NCBI GenBank assembly: GCA_027731885.1
Contig: JAQCAO010000034.1
Location: 1 to 12,701 of the forward strand
Source of the DNA: Actinomycetota bacterium
Lineage (GTDB): Bacteria; Actinomycetota; Actinomycetes; Nanopelagicales; Nanopelagicaceae
Reading direction: 5' to 3'
DNA length: 12,701 nt
Shown here one piece after another: positions 7,861 through 12,701 of the stretch. The stretch's first letter is position 1. Each line of letters opens with the position of its first letter. The notes under the pieces were generated by a model. That model made no database searches and had not been told where the DNA came from. It saw only the letters and a program-made list of their open reading frames with translations. The position numbers were made by a program, and so were the translations under genes.

Positions 7861-8825
7861 TTAAGGGCTTTGCGCAATGCTTCTAGATTGCTCTCCATAA
7901 TGGAGAAGTATGTCTGGCCTTCGCTGATTCCTTCAATAGGATCAAGGACGGCTGCCTCAATATTTAAGTCATCAGCCAAAGTTTGCGCAATTTTGGGTGA
8001 GGCTAGAGTTTCAAAGAAGATAGTCGTGGTTCCATCTGCCTTGGCTTCCTTGCTAATCTCGTTTAAGCGCTTTGGAGTTGGCTCAGACTCTGGACTCAAG
8101 CCCGCAATTGCTTCTTGAGAGAGTCCGTAGGCATCCGCTAAATATCCAAATGCTGCGTGAGATGTAACGATTAGATCCCTCTCGCAGGCTGCAAGACCAG
8201 TCGTAAACTTTGCATCTAGTGCCTCAAGTTCAGTGACAAAAGCGGCTAGGTTGCTTTCGAACGCGTCAGCATTTTCAGGATTAACTTCTGATAGCTTTGA
8301 CGCTACTGCCTTGGCAACAACAATTAGGCGCTCTGGATCTAGCCAAACGTGTGGGTCGTTAACCATTTCTTCATCAGAATGGGCTTCTTCGCCTGCAGGC
8401 TTATCTTCGGCGCCATGGTCATGGCCATGGTCATGACCATGGCCATGACCATCTTCAGTTGCTGTTAAGAGATTTAACCCATCGACAGAGAGTAGCTCTA
8501 AGGAATTTGCTGGAGCAGATTGCTGTGCGGCTTCCTCTAGCGCTGGTTGAAAACCAGAGATGAAGAGAAGCAGATCGGCGTCATCTAGTTTAACAACTTG
8601 AGAAGGAGTCAGCTCAAGGTCGTGTGGTTCAACTCCAGGAGGTGTGAAGTTTTCGACGCTTACCAAGTCTCCACCAATTGCCGTTGCGACAAACTCCAGC
8701 GGATACATCGCCGCTACAACTTTAACTGCGCCAGAGGCGTTGCTCTCGTTATCTGATGAGCTGCACCCGGACAGGATTAGACCCATCGATGCGACTACCG
8801 CAGCAATTGATAAATTCTTTTTCAT
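7851..8825 (-). CDS. znuA: Zinc ABC transporter substrate-binding lipoprotein ZnuA
   Basis: Extracellular zinc-capturing lipoprotein of the cluster 9 family. Residues 1-20 form a lipoprotein signal peptide with lipobox LSGC, lipidated Cys at C21. Expected metal ligands are H68 (GVEPHDLELT), H159 (NDPHVWLDP) and H223 (TSHAAFGYLA), with a fourth acidic ligand near E272 (FFETLAS) or D295. A His/Asp-rich loop GHGHGHDHGHDHG (126-138) followed by an acidic stretch is characteristic of zinc-specific members, supporting zinc over manganese. At 324 residues it is of usual length. The ATG at 8825 has only a weak TAGG-type ribosome binding site. It leads the znuA-znuC-znuB-zur set, and two Zur-like boxes lie in the 91 bp upstream. 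Confidence 0.95.
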   Translation of the reverse strand: MKKNLSIAAVVASMGLILSGCSSSDNESNASGAVKVVAAMYPLEFVATAIGGDLVSVENFTPPGVEPHDLELTPSQVVKLDDADLLLFISGFQPALEEAAQQSAPANSLELLSVDGLNLLTATEDGHGHGHDHGHDHGAEDKPAGEEAHSDEEMVNDPHVWLDPERLIVVAKAVASKLSEVNPENADAFESNLAAFVTELEALDAKFTTGLAACERDLIVTSHAAFGYLADAYGLSQEAIAGLSPESEPTPKRLNEISKEAKADGTTTIFFETLASPKIAQTLADDLNIEAAVLDPIEGISEGQTYFSIMESNLEALRKALNCK

Positions 8826-8844
8826 GCTTTTAGCCTACTCTCTT

Positions 8845-8863
8845 ATTGATAATGATTTCAATT
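8845..8863. promoter_or_regulatory. Zur-like operator box 1 (znuA-proximal)
   Basis: ATTGATAATGATTTCAATT contains a perfect left half TGATAAT and a right half that departs from the Fur/Zur-type consensus TGATAATGATTATCA after GATT (12 of 15 positions match at 8847-8861). It lies 20 bp upstream of the znuA start. With the linked zur gene, zinc-dependent repression is the likely role; this is prediction from pattern, not a scored motif search. Confidence 0.7.
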
Positions 8864-8884
8864 AGCAATAGCCTAGCATACTAT
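8856..8884 (+). promoter_or_regulatory. Candidate plus-strand promoter for the cysteine-rich gene
   Basis: A -10-like TACTAT (8879-8884) lies 17 bp after a weak -35-like TTTCAA (8856-8861). This predicts a start near 8891, inside Zur-like box 2, which would allow steric repression. The -35 is poor, so this is tentative. The matching znuA promoter on the minus strand could not be placed with confidence. Confidence 0.3.
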
Positions 8885-8901
8885 TGGGAATGATTATCAA
8901 T
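8883..8901. promoter_or_regulatory. Zur-like operator box 2 (distal to znuA, near the divergent gene)
   Basis: ATTGGGAATGATTATCAAT matches TGATAATGATTATCA at 13 of 15 positions (8885-8899), with a perfect right half and outer bases that also pair. Its centre is 38 bp from that of box 1, between the divergent znuA and cysteine-rich genes, so it could act on both promoters. Confidence 0.75.
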
Positions 8902-8916
8902 AAGAAAGGGGGAAAC

Positions 8917-9105
8917 TTGGGCGACTACCGAGGAATACCCACCTGCGCATGCCCTGCCTGTGGGTCGACCTTGATCCAAATTACGGCAGCATTTTGCCCG
9001 CAAACATATGAGTTAGAGATGTATCTCTTGGATAACGCCTGTTGTGCGCAATGCAAAGCGCTCTTAACTGCTCCGACCCCGAGCGATCACCCAGCTGCTT
9101 TCTAG
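8917..9105 (+). CDS. Small cysteine-rich, probable zinc-ribbon protein of unknown function
   Basis: A 62-residue protein with seven cysteines: C10, C12 and C15 in TCACPACGS, C27 in AFCPQTYE, and C42, C43 and C46 in NACCAQCK. The paired CPxC and CxxC knuckles look like a zinc ribbon. I do not recognise a named family. I chose TTG at 8917 because AAAGGGGG ends four bases upstream; an earlier in-frame ATG at 8890 and TTG at 8884 lie inside the Zur-like box and have no ribosome binding site. It is the only plus-strand gene in the window and is divergent from znuA. A link to zinc supply, for example as a metal carrier or a Zur-controlled protein, is inference from position. Coding status is supported by the cysteine spacing and the ribosome binding site. 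Confidence 0.7.
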   Translation: MGDYRGIPTCACPACGSTLIQITAAFCPQTYELEMYLLDNACCAQCKALLTAPTPSDHPAAF

Positions 9106-9131
9106 AGTGATTTCATCAATACGGAATCACT
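9106..9131. terminator. Hairpin between convergent genes, possible bidirectional terminator
   Basis: AGTGATTTC (9106-9114) pairs with GGAATCACT (9123-9131), nine base pairs counting one G-U, around an eight-base loop. It starts right after the stop of the cysteine-rich gene and overlaps the uppS stop codon (9132-9130), where two convergent transcripts meet. No T-run follows on either strand, so it is not a canonical intrinsic terminator. Confidence 0.45.
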
Positions 9132-9840
9132 ACGCCTTCCCAAACCTGCGATCCCGCTCTGAGTAAATCTCAATCGCTCTCCAAAGTTGTTTTGGCGTCA
9201 TATCCGGCCATAAGACATCCATAAAGACGAATTCAGCGTAAACCGATTGCCAAGGTAAGAAATTACTGGTGCGCTGCTCCCCTGATGAGCGCAAAAAGAG
9301 ATCGACATCGCGCATCTTCGGTGAGTAAAGATACTTCTCAATTGTCTTCTCGGTAATTGCATCAGGCTTTAACTTGCCACGTTTCACATCGCGAGCAAGT
9401 GAGGTTGTGGCATCGACTAATTCGGATCTACCGCCGTAGTTAACGCACATATTTAAAGTTAAGGTCTTATTTTTCTTAGTCAACTCTTCGGCTTCTTCTA
9501 ACTCTGAAATAACTGATTTCCATAACCTTTGAGGACGGCCGATCCATTGAATCTTCACACCCATTTCATTTAAGCGATCACGCCGGCTGCGCAATACATC
9601 TCGGCTATATCCCATCAGGAATTTAACTTCTTCCGGGGTGCGCTTCCAGTTTTCAGTAGAGAAGGCATAAGCGCTTAACTCTTTAACGCCAAAACCGATC
9701 GCTGCTTCGACTAAATCAAATAAAACTTTCTCGCCTGCTTCGTGTCCGGCGGTGCGCGCTAAACCGCGATCCTTGGCCCAGCGACCATTTCCATCCATCA
9801 CGATTGCAATATGTTCTGGAACTTCAATCTTCTTACTCAA
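9130..9840 (-). CDS. uppS: Isoprenyl (cis-prenyl) diphosphate synthase, UppS family
   Basis: Extends a prenyl diphosphate with IPP in cis to make the polyprenyl carrier lipid for cell wall synthesis. The catalytic Asp D16 is in [10 protein letters not shown] (13-22), followed by AFSTENWKR (59-67), NYGGRSE (134-140) and the C-terminal [16 protein letters not shown] (184-199) with the diphosphate-binding Arg and Ser residues. At 236 residues it is a compact member. Chain length (C50 or C55) cannot be told from sequence. The start is TTG at 9840, 3 bp after the recO stop, with a GGAGAG purine run upstream; the only nearby ATG lies inside the catalytic motif. It likely shares a transcript with recO and leuA. 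Confidence 0.95.
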   Translation of the reverse strand: MSKKIEVPEHIAIVMDGNGRWAKDRGLARTAGHEAGEKVLFDLVEAAIGFGVKELSAYAFSTENWKRTPEEVKFLMGYSRDVLRSRRDRLNEMGVKIQWIGRPQRLWKSVISELEEAEELTKKNKTLTLNMCVNYGGRSELVDATTSLARDVKRGKLKPDAITEKTIEKYLYSPKMRDVDLFLRSSGEQRTSNFLPWQSVYAEFVFMDVLWPDMTPKQLWRAIEIYSERDRRFGKA

Positions 9841-9843
9841 CTT

Positions 9844-10575
9844 TTAAACTCTCTCCACGATCGGCAGGCTGCGCAGCCCGCGTTCCAGGTGCCATTGTAA
9901 GTATGCGATTACCAAACCACTAGCCTCCCGGCGATTACGAGCTTCACTTGCTTGGGCAACTTCCCAATCACCGCTTAACAAAGCGCCTAGCAACTCAAGT
10001 GTTTCGGGTGCAGGAGTAGCGCAAGCCGATGGACGACATTCGTTGCAGACCGAGCCTCCGCCGACTAGCGAGAAGTAACGGTGTGGACCAGGTTTTTCAC
10101 AACGTGAACAATTCGATGTTGAAGGTGCATAACCACCGATGGCTAATGAACGAAGCAGAAATGCATCGAGAATTAAGGATGCGTCGTAACGATTCTCGGC
10201 AAGTGCCTTCATTCCACCAACGACTAATTGAAATTCTTGCAGAGCAGGTTCGTACTCTTGCGATGTAAATCGTTCGGCGGTCTCTAAGATGGCGGATGCA
10301 ATTGTCCAGCGCTGGTAATCCTCAGTTAACGCTTCGCCGTAATTATTAATCGCCTCAACCTGGGTGATCGTGTCAAAGGTGCGTCCTTTATGAAGTTGGA
10401 TATCTACATGGCTACCTGGTTCAAGGCGCGCGCCAAATTTAGACATGGTGCGCCGAACGCCTTTAGCCACGCCACGAACTCGTCCGTGCTCGCGCGTTAA
10501 GAGCGTGATGATGCGATCTGCTTCACCCAACTTCTGGGTGCGCAAAATAATTGCTTCGTCCCGATAAAGGCTCAC
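9844..10575 (-). CDS. recO: DNA repair protein RecO
   Basis: RecO helps load RecA onto SSB-coated DNA in the RecFOR recombination pathway and anneals DNA strands. The N-terminal OB-fold begins YRDEAIILRTQKLGEADRI (4-22) and includes GRVRGVAKGVRR (31-42) and FGARLEPG (47-54), all typical. A central helical domain carries a four-Cys zinc site (C156, C159, C177, C180). At 243 residues it is of normal length. The start is GTG at 10575, 14 bp after the leuA stop; no clear ribosome binding site is visible, so expression may depend on leuA translation. The recO-uppS pairing is common in Actinobacteria. Confidence 0.95.
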   Translation of the reverse strand: MSLYRDEAIILRTQKLGEADRIITLLTREHGRVRGVAKGVRRTMSKFGARLEPGSHVDIQLHKGRTFDTITQVEAINNYGEALTEDYQRWTIASAILETAERFTSQEYEPALQEFQLVVGGMKALAENRYDASLILDAFLLRSLAIGGYAPSTSNCSRCEKPGPHRYFSLVGGGSVCNECRPSACATPAPETLELLGALLSGDWEVAQASEARNRREASGLVIAYLQWHLERGLRSLPIVERV

Positions 10576-10589
10576 GAAGGTAAAGGTAG

Positions 10590-12317
<1,728 letters not shown>

Positions 12318-12337
12318 TTACTTAACTCCTAATTTTT

Positions 12338-12388
12338 GGGTTTTGTCGGGTTTTACCGGTGCGACAAACCCCGCGGCGAGGGGACCGG
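12338..12388 (-). promoter_or_regulatory. leuA leader RNA with overlapping stems forming a possible pseudoknot
   Basis: On the minus strand CCGGT (12388-12384) can pair with ACCGG (12360-12356). Between them CCCC and GGGG can form an inner stem. A second stem pairs TTTGTCG (12368-12362) with CGACAAA (12348-12342), extended past one mismatch by GGG/CCC. The ACCGG strand lies in the loop of this second stem, so the two helices together make a pseudoknot ending 7 bases before the AGGAG of leuA. In addition, GGCGGGG inside the leader peptide codons can pair, with a 2-base bulge, to CCCCTCGCC, which would compete with the inner stem. No T-run follows, so control of translation start looks likelier than classical termination. 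From memory, leucine-responsive leaders with a conserved pseudoknot are reported upstream of actinobacterial leuA. Confidence 0.65.
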
Positions 12389-12389
12389 C

Positions 12390-12449
12390 TTACTTGGCCC
12401 CGCCACGGCAGCGAAGGAGGAGGCTGCGAAGTGACACGGTTAACGTCAT
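12390..12449 (-). CDS. leuA leader peptide, 19 residues, leucine-rich
   Basis: The frame encodes MTLTVSLRSLLLRCRGGAK and then TAA. Five of 19 residues are Leu, including three in a row at 10-12 (CTC CTC CTT) and one read from TTA. It lies 72 bp upstream of leuA, directly before RNA that can fold in competing ways, as expected for a leader peptide that senses charged tRNA-Leu through ribosome stalling. No ribosome binding site precedes the ATG. The predicted promoter places the transcript start at the A of this ATG, so a leaderless mRNA is likely, as is common for actinobacterial leader peptides. Too short for routine gene finders. The Leu run, position and promoter spacing make chance unlikely. 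Confidence 0.85.
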   Translation of the reverse strand: MTLTVSLRSLLLRCRGGAK

Positions 12450-12455
12450 AGCGAA

Positions 12456-12485
12456 ATAGTAACGCTCTGCGTTACATCTGAGCAA
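12456..12485 (-). promoter_or_regulatory. Predicted promoter of the leuA leader transcript
   Basis: -35-like TTGCTC (12485-12480) and -10-like TACTAT (12461-12456) are 18 bp apart. Six bases after the -10 is 12449, the A of the leader peptide ATG. The promoter lies after the stop of the upstream oxidoreductase gene, so leuA has its own promoter and does not depend on read-through. Hexamer matches are moderate. Confidence 0.6.
12459..12475. promoter_or_regulatory. Perfect 17-bp palindrome overlapping the leuA leader promoter
   Basis: GTAACGC and GCGTTAC arms flank three bases. The element fills most of the -35/-10 spacer and overlaps half of the -10, a position where a bound dimer would block RNA polymerase. 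This suggests transcriptional repression of leuA on top of the leader control. The regulator is unknown; an IclR-type regulator of leucine genes as in corynebacteria is one possibility, with no direct support here. Confidence 0.55.
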
Positions 12486-12503
12486 GTAAGCGCTGGCGCC
12501 GGT

Positions 12504-12701
12504 TTAAAAGACGTGAATCTGCTCCATTACTTCCATAATCTTCACCGTTTCGGCAAGGCTCAAAATTGGACTTTCGGTAAGGCCTTTTGCGATGCACTCT
12601 TCAACGTGAATCCCTTGATATTGCATTCCTCGGCCAGCGATCTTCTCTTCATATCTACGGACTAATTTATGTTGTTTACTTATGAGCCTCTTCTTCTTTG
12701 T
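12504..12701 (-). CDS. C-terminus of a probable Gfo/Idh/MocA-family oxidoreductase (runs off the right edge)
   Basis: The last 65 residues of a protein open to the window edge. The end of the frame, GRGMQYQGIHVEECIAKG then LTESPILSLAETVKIMEVMEQIHVF, matches the C-terminal pattern of Gfo/Idh/MocA dehydrogenases of the dihydrodiol dehydrogenase type (YQ..EV..CI..G..ESP.LPL.ET..IM..MD..R). The NAD(P)-binding domain and active site are outside the window, so substrate cannot be guessed. The stretch before it is lysine-rich and less conserved. It ends 19 bp before the leuA promoter, with no clear terminator in between. Confidence 0.7.
   Translation of the reverse strand, partial: TKKKRLISKQHKLVRRYEEKIAGRGMQYQGIHVEECIAKGLTESPILSLAETVKIMEVMEQIHVF

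Noticed and set aside
8412..8454. Repetitive CATGGTCATGGC-like DNA resembling a simple repeat
   Set aside because: It encodes the His/Asp-rich loop of ZnuA, which is a normal family feature, so no separate repeat element is called.

Overview
This window looks like chromosomal DNA from a compact, medium-GC actinobacterium. Freshwater acI-type Actinobacteria (Nanopelagicales) are my best guess; that placement is inference. It rests on the gene order, on genes that overlap or sit a few bases apart, on frequent GTG/TTG starts, and on base composition near 50% GC judged by eye. From memory, the set dnaG, dgt, glyS, zur, cis-prenyltransferase and recO also clusters in Mycobacterium, and znuACB-zur lies beside glyS in Streptomyces. 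The window therefore reads as conserved core chromosome, not an island. I saw no mobile element, CRISPR array, tRNA or rRNA.

Layout. Almost everything is on the minus strand. (a) 1-5443, transcribed right to left: glyS, dusB, a YdcF/SanA-like membrane protein, dgt and dnaG (cut by the window edge). Gaps are 4 to 29 bp or there is a 4-bp overlap, so this is probably one operon of housekeeping genes: tRNA charging, tRNA modification, dNTP control and priming. (b) 5528-8825, also right to left: the zinc uptake operon znuA-znuC-znuB, the zinc-sensing regulator zur, and a small ABM-fold protein. (c) 8826-8916: a divergent control region with two Zur-like boxes. On its right a 62-residue cysteine-rich protein is read on the plus strand, the only plus-strand gene. 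(d) 9130-12317, right to left: cis-prenyltransferase uppS, recO and leuA. (e) 12318-12503: a leader region controlling leuA. (f) 12504-12701: the C-terminus of an oxidoreductase that runs off the edge.

How it works together. Zinc-loaded Zur should bind the boxes upstream of znuA, switching off ZnuABC and, through the shared operon, zur itself; the divergent cysteine-rich gene may share this control. leuA appears to be governed by a leucine-rich 19-residue leader peptide (MTLTVSLRSLLLRCRGGAK), probably translated from a leaderless transcript. It is followed by RNA that can fold into a pseudoknot just before the leuA ribosome binding site, and a perfect 17-bp palindrome overlaps the leader promoter.

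No wholly new multi-gene system is evident. The parts most worth a second look are the leuA leader with its promoter palindrome, the Zur-box-linked cysteine-rich protein, the 21-bp palindrome at the zur/ABM junction, and a triple 10-bp repeat that places stop codons in all three frames between dgt and dnaG.
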